From assembly GCA_016200125.1 (NCBI GenBank), contig JACQFK010000549.1, positions 1 through 7,872 of the forward strand: a stretch of DNA of 7,872 nt, written 5' to 3'. The number at the start of each line of letters is the position of its first letter. The first letter of the stretch is position 1. Below the pieces are notes generated by a model. The model made no database searches. It saw nothing but the letters and a program-made list of their open reading frames with translations, and was not told the DNA's origin. The position numbers and the translations under genes were made by a program. Source of the DNA: Planctomycetota bacterium. Lineage in GTDB: Bacteria; Planctomycetota; MHYJ01; JACPRB01. Below are positions 1 through 7,872 of the stretch, in pieces.

Positions 1-1320
<1,320 letters not shown>

Positions 1321-1331
1321 TGGACTAAGAC

Positions 1332-1364
1332 ATCCCACAAACGTAACGGTGTCGTTTGTGGGAT
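1332..1364 (+). terminator. Perfect 12-bp hairpin after the deacetylase gene
   Basis: ATCCCACAAACG at 1332-1343 is exactly complementary to CGTTTGTGGGAT at 1353-1364, with a 9-nt loop (1344-1352). It starts 3 nt after the TAA that ends the remnant C-terminus and 30 nt before the next gene. Its position fits a transcription terminator for the upstream gene. The tract after it (TTGGGG) is not a proper T-run, so a non-classical terminator, an mRNA-stabilising 3' hairpin or an operator are alternatives. It is less GC-rich than its surroundings and stands out as the only sizeable non-coding structure in the window. Confidence 0.55.
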
Positions 1365-1384
1365 TTGGGGTGGAGTGAAGAAGT

Positions 1385-1392
1385 AGGAGAGG
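1385..1392 (+). promoter_or_regulatory. Ribosome binding site of the MBOAT gene
   Basis: AGGAGAGG lies directly upstream of the ATG at 1394. Its AGGAG core (1385-1389) leaves a 4-nt spacer, slightly short but usable. It supports this ATG as the start, which also gives the usual N-terminus of AlgI-type proteins. I found no convincing -35/-10 promoter in the 65-73 bases between the two genes. Confidence 0.6.
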
Positions 1393-1393
1393 C

Positions 1394-2848
1394 ATGCTTT
1401 TCCACGAGCCGGTCTTCCGTGTCTTCTTCCTGATCGTCTTCCCGGTCTTCCTGCTGGTCCGGAAGAACAACCGGCTGATGAACATCTGGCTGATGATCGC
1501 GTCCTACGCCTTCTACGGCTGGTGGAACCCTTCCTACCTCCTGCTGCTCTTCGGGACCTCGGCAATCGACTACCTCATGGTCGTCTTCATGGAGAAGAGC
1601 TCCACGCCCGCGAAACGGAAGCTCTGGCTCGTCATCAGCCTCGTCAGCAACTTCGGCTTCCTCGCGTTCTTCAAGTACTCCGGATTCATCACCGAGAACC
1701 TGAACTGGGTGCTCGCCCACGTCAAGCTGCCCCTGCAGCTGCCGGACCCCGTAGCCTACCCGAACGCGGCGCTGTCGCTCTTCGGCGTCAAGGGAAGCAA
1801 TCTCTTCCAGAAAGTCATCCTCCCCATCGGCATCTCCTTCCACACCTTCCAGTCGATGAGCTACACCATCGACGCGTACTACCGCCGGATCGAGACCGAG
1901 CGGAGCTTCGTCCGCTTCCTGACTTTCGTGTCGTTCTTCCCCCAGCTCGTGGCGGGGCCGATCGAGCGCGCGTCGAACCTGCTGCCGCAGCTGCAGAAGA
2001 CGCCCGTCATCACCCGGGAAGACCTTACCGACGGCGCCTCCCTCTTCCTGGTGGGCTACTTCAAGAAGGTCGCGCTCGCGGACTACCTGGCGCTCTACGT
2101 CGACAAGGTCTACGCGGCGCCGGAGAACTTCGACTCGGGCGCGCTCGTCCTGGCGACCGTCGCCTTCGCCTGGCAGATCTACTTCGACTTCAGCGGCTAC
2201 ACGGACATGGCGCGGGGCCTCGCCCAGTTCATGGGCTTCCGGCTCATGCTCAACTTCAACAATCCCTACGTGGCGACCGGACTGGGGGACTTCTGGAGCC
2301 GCTGGCACATCAGCCTGTCGACCTGGTTCAAGGACTACGTCTACTTCCCGCTCGGCGGCAACCGGAAGGGCAAGCTGCTCACCTACCGCAACATGTTCCT
2401 CACGATGGTGATCTCCGGCATCTGGCACGGCGCCGCCTGGAACTACGTGATCTGGGGCCTGCTCCATGCCGTGGGCCGGGTAGGGACCCGGGAACTCGAG
2501 GCCAAGCCCTGGTATCGCGACCGGGTGCCGCGCTTCGTCAAGCAGGTGGCCGTGTTCGCCTTCGTCTGCCTGGCCTGGATCTTCTTCCGGGCCCACACCA
2601 CGAACGACGCCTGGGCGGTGCTGAAGGGCATCTTCACGAAGCCCTGGGGGGATCCCAAGTTCCCCATCCTGATGGGCGTCATGCTTGCCGCCGTCTGGTT
2701 CTACGAGGAGCTGTTCTCGCGCGGCCCGAGGACCCGGAAGATCCTCGAGCTGGAACCGGGCCGCGTCGCGCTGGCGGTCGCGATGATGCTCTGGATCGCC
2801 GTCATCGCCGTTCCGAGCACGAAGGCCTTCATTTACTTCGATTTCTAA
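1394..2848 (+). CDS. MBOAT family membrane O-acyltransferase, AlgI-like
   Basis: A 484-residue polytopic membrane protein of the usual length for bacterial AlgI/DltB-type MBOAT enzymes. These pass an acyl (often acetyl) group from a cytoplasmic donor across the inner membrane for O-acylation of an exported polymer. Family signatures seen: the N-terminus MLFHEPVFRVFFLIVFPVF, ASYAFYGWW near residue 40, LPIGISFHTFQSMSYTID near 150, a QLVAGPIER stretch near 190, FDFSGYTDMARG near 265, FWSRWHISLSTWFKDYVYFPLGG with H305, and SGIWHGAAWNYVIWGLLHA with H345, the conserved MBOAT histidine. The C-terminus AFIYFDF matches the FIYFQF ending common in AlgI proteins. It is followed after 1 nt by an SGNH-like gene, the usual partner. 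The acceptor polymer is unknown: the rest of an alginate operon is not visible here, so alginate should not be assumed. Confidence 0.94.
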   Translation: MLFHEPVFRVFFLIVFPVFLLVRKNNRLMNIWLMIASYAFYGWWNPSYLLLLFGTSAIDYLMVVFMEKSSTPAKRKLWLVISLVSNFGFLAFFKYSGFITENLNWVLAHVKLPLQLPDPVAYPNAALSLFGVKGSNLFQKVILPIGISFHTFQSMSYTIDAYYRRIETERSFVRFLTFVSFFPQLVAGPIERASNLLPQLQKTPVITREDLTDGASLFLVGYFKKVALADYLALYVDKVYAAPENFDSGALVLATVAFAWQIYFDFSGYTDMARGLAQFMGFRLMLNFNNPYVATGLGDFWSRWHISLSTWFKDYVYFPLGGNRKGKLLTYRNMFLTMVISGIWHGAAWNYVIWGLLHAVGRVGTRELEAKPWYRDRVPRFVKQVAVFAFVCLAWIFFRAHTTNDAWAVLKGIFTKPWGDPKFPILMGVMLAAVWFYEELFSRGPRTRKILELEPGRVALAVAMMLWIAVIAVPSTKAFIYFDF

Positions 2849-2852
2849 GATG
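2846..2852 (+). promoter_or_regulatory. TAA-G-ATG stop/start junction
   Basis: The MBOAT stop (2846-2848) and the start of the next gene (2850-2852) are separated by one base. The A/T-leaning stretch just upstream has no clear Shine-Dalgarno sequence. The second gene is therefore probably translated by termination-reinitiation, which would hold the two partner proteins at a linked ratio. Confidence 0.6.
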
Positions 2853-3956
2853 AGCGAAGCGCAGGAACCCACGACGTCGAACGCCTTCCGGCTGACCGGC
2901 CGGCAGTGGATCGGACTCCTCCTGTTCGCCGTCGCCCTCTACGTCCTGACCCCGCTGGCCTGGCAGCGGGCCGAGAAGCTGGAGACCGGGCCGGACTACC
3001 GGATCCCCTTCGAGCTCAGCAGCGACTACTGGCTCTGGGGACGGGTGGCCGCTCAGCAGGTCGCGGCCCACGACACCCTGATCCTCGTGGATTCCGTGGT
3101 CTGGGGCGTGTTCGTGAAGCCGGGGGAGACGCTCTCCCACTACCTCAACGCGCTCGAAGGCCGGGACCGCTACGCCAACCTCGGCGTCAACGGGAAGCAG
3201 CCCGTCGCGCTCGCCGGCCTGATCGAGCACTACGGGAGCGCCATCAAGGGCAAGGAAGTGATCCTTCATTGCAACCCGCTCTGGATGAGCTATCCGAAGC
3301 ACGATCTGCGCGACAAGGACGATCCCGGCGTGTTCGCCGACTGGGAGCTGGCGCCCCAGTTCTCCCCCTTGATCCCGAGCTACAAGGAATCGACCTCGAA
3401 CCGCATCGGCAAGGTGATCGACCGCAACGTCCCCTTCCACGCCTGGACCTCCCATCTCCAGTATGCGTACTTCGGAGAGGGGGACGTTCCGCGGACGGTC
3501 CCGATGTGGACCCTGGACCATCCCTACGAGAACCCGCTCAAGGTCGTGACCTGCAAGCTGCCGCCGCCCAGCGAGGAGCTGCGCAAGGAGCCGGTGGCCT
3601 GGAGCACCCGGATCCCCCGGGAGAACATGCCCTGGGTCGACCTGGCGGGTTCGCTCCAGTGGAAATCCTTCCTCCGGGCGGTGGAGCTTCTTCAGAAGCG
3701 GGGCAACACGGTGAAGGTCGTCGTCGGTCCCTTCAATGAGCACCTCCTGAAGGACCCGAGCCGCGTAAAGTACTCGGAGCTGAAGCAGAGCATCGAGGCG
3801 GCCCTCAAGGAGCGGAAGATCCCCTACATCGCCCCGGAGCCGCTGCCGAGCGAGCAGTACGGCGATGCCAGCCATCCGCTGAGCGCGGGCTACGCCCTCC
3901 TGGCGAAGCAGCTCGTGGCCGGCGGGTTCCTGGCCGCCGCCGAAGCCCCCAAGTAG
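2850..3956 (+). CDS. Membrane-anchored SGNH-like protein, AlgX/AlgJ/DltD-type partner of the MBOAT
   Basis: A 368-residue protein with one N-terminal membrane segment (about residues 20-37, after a short cytoplasmic tail) and a large periplasmic domain. SGNH-hydrolase-like blocks can be traced: LVDSVVWG with candidate nucleophile S82 after D81 (block I, a variant of GDS); LGVNG at 111-115 (G112, N114); VVGPFNEH with N296 and H298; and GDASHP with D339 and H342, matching the C-terminal DxxH block of the catalytic triad. Proteins of this kind take the acyl group delivered by an AlgI-type MBOAT and transfer it to a polysaccharide, as AlgJ/AlgX and PatB do. The 1-nt spacing to the MBOAT gene supports that partnership. 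The family is only loosely identifiable by eye and overall similarity to characterised members is low. An inactive scaffold role, as proposed for some DltD-like proteins, is possible. Confidence 0.75.
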   Translation: MSEAQEPTTSNAFRLTGRQWIGLLLFAVALYVLTPLAWQRAEKLETGPDYRIPFELSSDYWLWGRVAAQQVAAHDTLILVDSVVWGVFVKPGETLSHYLNALEGRDRYANLGVNGKQPVALAGLIEHYGSAIKGKEVILHCNPLWMSYPKHDLRDKDDPGVFADWELAPQFSPLIPSYKESTSNRIGKVIDRNVPFHAWTSHLQYAYFGEGDVPRTVPMWTLDHPYENPLKVVTCKLPPPSEELRKEPVAWSTRIPRENMPWVDLAGSLQWKSFLRAVELLQKRGNTVKVVVGPFNEHLLKDPSRVKYSELKQSIEAALKERKIPYIAPEPLPSEQYGDASHPLSAGYALLAKQLVAGGFLAAAEAPK

Positions 3957-3961
3957 AGGTG
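3956..3961 (+). promoter_or_regulatory. Ribosome binding site of the 635-residue secreted protein gene
   Basis: GAGGTG, a good match to the anti-Shine-Dalgarno core, overlaps the last base of the preceding stop codon (3954-3956). It sits 4 nt before the ATG at 3966. It supports that start, which also yields a signal-peptide-like N-terminus. Confidence 0.6.
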
Positions 3962-3965
3962 CGTC

Positions 3966-5873
3966 ATGCAAACCCTGCTGCTGGTCCTCGCCCTCGCGGC
4001 CGCTCAAGACGCGCCGCGCTCCGGAATCGCCGCCTGGGACACGCTCGCCTCCTCCGCCGAGCCCCTCGCTCCGGAAGCCTTCGAGCGCAAGAGCGGATGG
4101 AAGCCGCTCGAGACCGGCGCCGCTCCGCAGGGCGACGCGGTGATCTCGAACGGCAAGATCCTCGCCGTGGCGCGCAAGCAGGGTACGGGCCTGGAGCTGT
4201 ATTCTCTCCTGTCGGGCAAGCCGGTCTACCGTTCGCGGCTGCTCGTCGCGCCGGGCGGGCCCCTTGAGAAGATCTCGGCCTCCGACATCGGCCGCGGCGC
4301 CGCCGCCCTCGAGCTGTCCTGGAAGGGCGCGGCCGTCCGCTTCCGCCTCCCGAAGGGCGAGCTCTTCGTGGAATCGCAGGCGCTGACCGGCGAGGCCCCC
4401 CTGCGCATCGAATGCCCCGGCCGCTTCGTCGTCCTGCCGGATTTCTTCGCCGACGACATCCTGGTCGACGCCCGCAAGCTGCCGCTCGACCGCGTGGAGC
4501 TCCCCAGCGAGAACTTCGTGCTCCACTTCGCCGGCGCGCACGACGCGATCATCATGGGCGTCTTCGAGAACCGAGAGCAGGACGTCCAGGTGACGATGAC
4601 CGGCAAGGGAGACCAGCGGTCGATCAGCGGCTCCGAGATCTCCTTCGGCAAGAAGGGGAACAAGATCTGGGTGTCGCTGCTCGAGGGCGCCGGGCTCTGG
4701 CATTCCATCGACGTGGGGGATGCGGACAAGGAGAAGATCATCCCCCTCGAGTGGAAGATGCCCTTCGTCGCGCAGTGGCGCGTCGACTTCACGCGCAAGG
4801 AGGGGCTGACGGACAGCTGGGACATGCTCCTGCCCGACAAGGAGGGCGACGGCTTCATCAAGCCCTCCTGGCTCGCGCAGGACGGGAAGATCAGCGACGC
4901 GACGCGCACGGCGACCGGGGAGGTGGACCGCGACGCCTACAAGCCCGGCGGGCCGGCGTCGGATCGTCTCGGCCCGGACCGCAACCGCTGGACGACCGTG
5001 CTCGGCAAAGTCCAGTATCCCTGCTGGTCGGACAAGGAGCAGCGCGGCTTCCTCCAGCCCCTCAAGCACAAGCGCCTCGCCTTCGACGGGCCGGTCCTCA
5101 TCTATCCGGTCAACCGGCTGGCCGAGACGCCGGTCGCCGCCTACACGGCGGTGGACGTCATGCGGAACACGCTCGGCGTGGGACCCTGCCAGCACCTCCT
5201 CGACGTCGAGGGGCAGAAGCAGGAGCACGTGGGCCGCGCGACCTGCCACGTGCGGACGCTGCTCACCGAGACCTACACCGCGGGGACGCAGAAGGGGAAG
5301 CGGAAGGAGATCGAGGCCTGGCTCGGCGACGCCCTCGACTTCGTGACCCACATCCGCAAGCGGATCCTCATGTACGTCGACTTCGGCAAGGATTTCCGGA
5401 AGTATCTGGCGGAGCAGAAGAAGGCGCATCCCGAACTGAAGGAGTCGATCGACTCCCTCGACGCCATCGCGGGCGAGATCGACCTGCGCGTGGGCGCCGG
5501 GATGGAGCGGATCCGGAAGCATCCGACGCTTTCGAAGATCGCGGAGGAAGTCGCCGAGCGGAAGGAGGAGCCCACGCCTCCCGCGCTGGCCGCGCAGCTC
5601 AACCGGGATTTCCTTGCCAAGGGGCTCCAGGATTACGAGAAGCCGGACTGGAAGGACCAGCTGAAGAAAGAGTACACCGATCCGCTGACGGCGATCGGCG
5701 GCTCGCAGGACGACATGGTCGGCGAGTGCCGCTGGGTGGTGAAGGCCCTGCGCCAGAAGGCGGGCATCCTGATGGCGACGGAGCCCAAGATGGCGCCGAT
5801 GGCGGCGGAGATCCGCACCTGGACCCAGAAGATCCTCCGCGGCGGCGCCGCCTACGAGGGCGCCCGCCACTGA
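3966..5873 (+). CDS. Secreted protein of unknown family, 635 residues
   Basis: I do not recognise a named family. The N-terminus MQTLLLVLALAAAQDAP is a short signal peptide with likely cleavage near Ala13/Gln14; its n-region lacks a basic residue. Residues about 20-250 alternate short hydrophobic and polar stretches and contain many Gly/Asp turns, which suggests a beta-sandwich-type region. Residues about 255-440 are mixed, with a conserved-looking core, GPVLIYPVNR (375-384) and GVGPCQHLLD (404-413), and a second Cys-His at C427-H428. Residues about 444-635 are rich in Lys, Glu and Ala with heptad-like spacing and look largely alpha-helical. The gene follows the SGNH-like gene by 9 nt and overlaps the DUF4832 gene by 1 nt, so it is probably co-expressed with the acylation pair and exported. 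A role in binding or processing the acylated polymer is a guess. No catalytic motif is evident. Confidence 0.85.
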   Translation: MQTLLLVLALAAAQDAPRSGIAAWDTLASSAEPLAPEAFERKSGWKPLETGAAPQGDAVISNGKILAVARKQGTGLELYSLLSGKPVYRSRLLVAPGGPLEKISASDIGRGAAALELSWKGAAVRFRLPKGELFVESQALTGEAPLRIECPGRFVVLPDFFADDILVDARKLPLDRVELPSENFVLHFAGAHDAIIMGVFENREQDVQVTMTGKGDQRSISGSEISFGKKGNKIWVSLLEGAGLWHSIDVGDADKEKIIPLEWKMPFVAQWRVDFTRKEGLTDSWDMLLPDKEGDGFIKPSWLAQDGKISDATRTATGEVDRDAYKPGGPASDRLGPDRNRWTTVLGKVQYPCWSDKEQRGFLQPLKHKRLAFDGPVLIYPVNRLAETPVAAYTAVDVMRNTLGVGPCQHLLDVEGQKQEHVGRATCHVRTLLTETYTAGTQKGKRKEIEAWLGDALDFVTHIRKRILMYVDFGKDFRKYLAEQKKAHPELKESIDSLDAIAGEIDLRVGAGMERIRKHPTLSKIAEEVAERKEEPTPPALAAQLNRDFLAKGLQDYEKPDWKDQLKKEYTDPLTAIGGSQDDMVGECRWVVKALRQKAGILMATEPKMAPMAAEIRTWTQKILRGGAAYEGARH

Positions 5874-5875
5874 TG
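5871..5875 (+). promoter_or_regulatory. TGATG overlapping stop/start
   Basis: The stop of the 635-residue gene (TGA, 5871-5873) shares its last A with the ATG at 5873. No strong Shine-Dalgarno sequence precedes it, so translational coupling is likely. This ATG is favoured because it opens directly into a hydrophobic signal-peptide-like segment. Confidence 0.6.
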
Positions 5876-7090
5876 GTCGCGCTGCTCGTCGCCCTGGTTC
5901 TGGCTCAGGACGAGGGCCTCCGCCCGGTCCCCCTGCAGAGCAAGGTCACGCACGTGCAGCCCATGACCGGGATCGTGCTCTGGTCGGACTCGGAGCACGC
6001 GAAGACCGACGCCATCCAGCTGGAATTCTCCTATCTCAGGTACGGGGACGTGGTCGCGAAGGCGGGCGAGTATGAATGGGCCTCCGTCGAGCGGGTGCTG
6101 AATGCGATCGCGGGCCGGGGCCACCAGGCGGTGCTGCGGTTCTACGACACCTATGTCGGCCGCAAGACGACGTTGCCGGACTACATCAAGAAGCTGCCGG
6201 ACTACAAGGAGACGACGGCCCCGAGCGAGAAGAAGCCGACCGACTTCCCCGACTGGTCCCACCCCGAGGTGAAGCGCTTCATCCTGGAGTTCTACTCGAA
6301 GTTCGCGGAGAAGTACGACCGCGATCCGCGGCTCGCGTTCCTGGAGACCGGGTTCGGACTCTGGTCGGAGTACCACATCTACGACGGTCCGATGAAGCTC
6401 GGGAAGACCTTCCCCGACCACGACTTCCAGGAGAAGTTCCTGCGCAGCCTCGCCGCCGCGTTCAAGCAGACGCCCTGGATGATCTCGGTGGACGCGGCGT
6501 CGGAGGAGTCGGCGCCCTTCGCGTCGCGGCGGACGCTGCTCGACCTTTCGTTCGGGACTTTCGACGACTCCTTCCTCTGCAGGCAGCACGCCAAGGAGAA
6601 CGAGCCGAACTGGAACTTCTTCGGGCGGGAACGCCCCCTGCGCGCGCCCGCGGGCGGCGAGTTCAGCTATTACACCGTCCACGACCAGAAGCAGGCGCTC
6701 GCCGCGGAAGGCCCCTACGGCGTGTCCTTCGAGAAGGCGGCCCGCGCCTTCCACATCACGTTCATGATCGGGAACGACCAGCCCGATCACCAGAAGCTGG
6801 AGCGGATCCGCGAGGCGGGCCTGGCCTGCGGCTACCGCTTCCGCGTCACGGACTTCAGGACCGGAGCGGGCCGCTCGAAGGTCACGGTCTTCAACGCCGG
6901 CATCGCTCCGCTGTACCACGACGCCTATGTGGCGGTCGGCGGCGTGAAGTCGAAGGCTTCGCTCAAGGGGCTGGCGCCCGGGGCGAGCCGGACTCTTGAC
7001 GTCGAGTCGGGCGGGGAAAAGGTCGGCATCGAGTCCGATCGCCTGGTTCCCGGTCAGCGGATCGAGTTCGACGCGGACCTGAAGCGCTGA
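5873..7090 (+). CDS. Secreted DUF4832-type TIM-barrel protein, glycoside-hydrolase-like
   Basis: A 405-residue protein. MVALLVALVLAQDEG is a short signal peptide probably cleaved before Gln12. Residues about 20-320 read as a (beta/alpha)8 barrel like those of DUF4832/DUF4874 proteins, which sit near beta-galactosidase-type glycoside hydrolases: an early strand LEFSYLRYGDVV, then an EYEWASVERVLNAI helix followed by HQAVLRFYDTY, a mid-barrel LETGFGLWSEYH with E158 and E166, and a later DLSFGTFDDSF. E166 in GLWSEYH sits where such barrels carry an acid/base glutamate, so it is the best catalytic candidate. The C-terminal 80 residues (about 325-405, with FRVTDFR and KVTVFNAG) look like a beta-sandwich add-on, as usual for DUF4832. 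Its place at the end of the acylation operon suggests action on, or binding of, the same extracellular glycan. Hydrolase activity is unproven for this family, and the substrate is unknown. Confidence 0.8.
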   Translation: MVALLVALVLAQDEGLRPVPLQSKVTHVQPMTGIVLWSDSEHAKTDAIQLEFSYLRYGDVVAKAGEYEWASVERVLNAIAGRGHQAVLRFYDTYVGRKTTLPDYIKKLPDYKETTAPSEKKPTDFPDWSHPEVKRFILEFYSKFAEKYDRDPRLAFLETGFGLWSEYHIYDGPMKLGKTFPDHDFQEKFLRSLAAAFKQTPWMISVDAASEESAPFASRRTLLDLSFGTFDDSFLCRQHAKENEPNWNFFGRERPLRAPAGGEFSYYTVHDQKQALAAEGPYGVSFEKAARAFHITFMIGNDQPDHQKLERIREAGLACGYRFRVTDFRTGAGRSKVTVFNAGIAPLYHDAYVAVGGVKSKASLKGLAPGASRTLDVESGGEKVGIESDRLVPGQRIEFDADLKR

Positions 7091-7872
7091 TCAGAACCGG
7101 ACGATCGCGCTGACCGCGACGTAGGCGCCGTAGAGACTGCAACTGAGGGCCTTGTCCGGAAGGGCCAGATCATAGACCACCGCCCGGTATCCGCCCTCGA
7201 GCTGGAAGGGGCCCCACTCGGCGCCGCCGTAGACCCGGAAGTCCCCCGCGCCGGTTTCTCCCGCATCGCCGAAGCTCGTAAATCCCTTGATCGAAGTGCC
7301 GGCGAACAGGTACGGGATGGGGCGGTAGTCGACGAAGAAGCCGCCGCCCCAGTAGAAATCGTCGATGGTTTCGCTGGCGTGGACCAGCGGACTGTCCATC
7401 CAGAGCGTGGCGGAGCGCGCCTGGACGGAGAGGATGCCTCCGGCGCGGAAGGCGCCCGCGCTGTAGATGGCTTTAGCGTCCAGCGTGAGCGACCAGAGGT
7501 TGAAGCGACTATCGACCGTGCTTCCGGAGGCGAAGGCGTGATCCCCCAGGGTTTCCGGATAGCTCAACGAGTGCCGGCCGGACCAGGAGTGCGACCAATA
7601 CTCGGCAACGAAGAGGAGATCGACCTGCTCGGATTTGGAGGGGTGCCTCGTCATTCCCAGGGCGCCGCCGCCGTAGATGGGGATCGACGCCTCGTCGGGA
7701 AGGTCGAGGTCTCTCGTCAGCCGCAGATTGGTCCCGGAGGAGGTTGTTCCATCGACTCTCATGTTGCCCTTGAACTTGGGAAACCAGTACTCGGCGATGT
7801 GACCGAAGTCGAGTTCAAAGTCCCGGCGCGGGGGTTCGGCCGGATATCCCTGCGGGTTCTGAAGCGCCAGCA
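7091..7872 (-). CDS. Outer-membrane beta-barrel protein, 5' partial
   Basis: The frame stays open from the stop (complement of 7091-7093) to the window edge, giving 259 visible residues. The internal Met at 7760-7762 is not the start: the 36 codons upstream of it continue in frame with LALQNPQGYP and then FELDFGHIAEYWFPKFKGN, which read as a signal-peptide end and a first beta-strand. The true start is therefore just beyond 7872. The protein has repeated amphipathic strands rich in Gly and aromatics (YGGGALGM, FLLFVAEYWSH-like pattern, FYWGGGFFVDYRPIPYLFAGTSIKGF, FRVYGGAEWGPFQLEGGYRAVVY). It ends in AYVAVSAIVRF, a terminal aromatic beta-signal recognised by the BAM machinery. This makes an outer-membrane barrel of about 10-12 strands likely. 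No named family or transported substrate is evident. It converges on the operon and need not be functionally linked to it. Confidence 0.78.
   Translation of the reverse strand, partial: LALQNPQGYPAEPPRRDFELDFGHIAEYWFPKFKGNMRVDGTTSSGTNLRLTRDLDLPDEASIPIYGGGALGMTRHPSKSEQVDLLFVAEYWSHSWSGRHSLSYPETLGDHAFASGSTVDSRFNLWSLTLDAKAIYSAGAFRAGGILSVQARSATLWMDSPLVHASETIDDFYWGGGFFVDYRPIPYLFAGTSIKGFTSFGDAGETGAGDFRVYGGAEWGPFQLEGGYRAVVYDLALPDKALSCSLYGAYVAVSAIVRF

Noticed and set aside
1329..1393. Promoter for the MBOAT operon in the intergenic region
   Set aside because: No paired -35/-10-like elements with proper spacing were found, and the stretch is dominated by the hairpin and the ribosome binding site.
1325..2872. 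Open frame of 515 codons on the - strand opposite the MBOAT gene
   Set aside because: Its charged low-complexity translation (Glu/Asp/Arg/Val-rich) mirrors the MBOAT codons. The + strand carries unmistakable MBOAT motifs.
2829..5870. Open frame of 1013 codons on the - strand across the SGNH-like and secreted-protein genes
   Set aside because: It is a product of high-GC codon bias opposite real genes: Arg/Asp/Leu/Val/Gly-rich, no family motifs, no signal or membrane segment, while the + strand genes show clear motifs.
4412..5872. Upstream extension of the DUF4832 gene frame back to 4412
   Set aside because: The translation before 5873 is Arg/Ala/Gly-rich shadow of the 635-residue gene. The ATG at 5873 opens directly into a signal peptide.
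7760..7762. ATG at 7762 (- strand) as start of the beta-barrel gene
   Set aside because: The frame continues open upstream with strand-like and signal-peptide-end sequence, so the start lies outside the window.

Overview
This is a dense, GC-rich bacterial window (roughly two thirds G+C, strong G/C bias at third codon positions). Six genes fill nearly all of it. Five lie on the + strand, and one converges on them from the right edge. The host looks Gram-negative-type: there are secreted proteins with short signal peptides and a beta-barrel protein ending in an aromatic beta-signal. A fusion of a formylglycine-generating-enzyme-like domain to a deacetylase, together with large uncharacterised secreted proteins, fits Planctomycetota or a similarly complex environmental lineage. 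That placement is an inference from style, not a marker-gene result.

Left part (1-1393): a 5'-truncated reading frame joins an FGE-sulfatase/SUMF1-like domain to a zinc-dependent histone-deacetylase-family domain. The deacetylase breaks off just before the usual Glu-Gly-Gly-Tyr motif. The expected last residues of the family (His-Val-Arg-Ala-Leu-Met-Asp, stop) sit immediately downstream in another frame. I read this as a small internal deletion of about 50 bases that removed the catalytic tyrosine and shifted the frame. A perfect 12-bp hairpin follows and separates this gene from the next.

Centre (1394-7090): four tightly packed genes on the + strand look like one transcription unit. In order they are an AlgI-type MBOAT membrane O-acyltransferase, a membrane-anchored SGNH-like (AlgX/AlgJ/DltD-type) partner, a 635-residue secreted protein of unknown family, and a secreted DUF4832-type TIM-barrel protein resembling glycoside hydrolases. 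Junctions are 1 nt apart, 9 nt apart and overlapping by 1 nt, which suggests translational coupling. The first two genes form the classic pair that moves acyl groups across the membrane and onto an exported polymer. The last two may bind, process or organise that polymer, so the set could be a polysaccharide O-acylation and processing module. The polymer is unknown.

Right part (7091-7872, - strand): a beta-barrel outer-membrane protein gene runs off the window. Its stop codon abuts the stop of the DUF4832 gene with no intergenic base.
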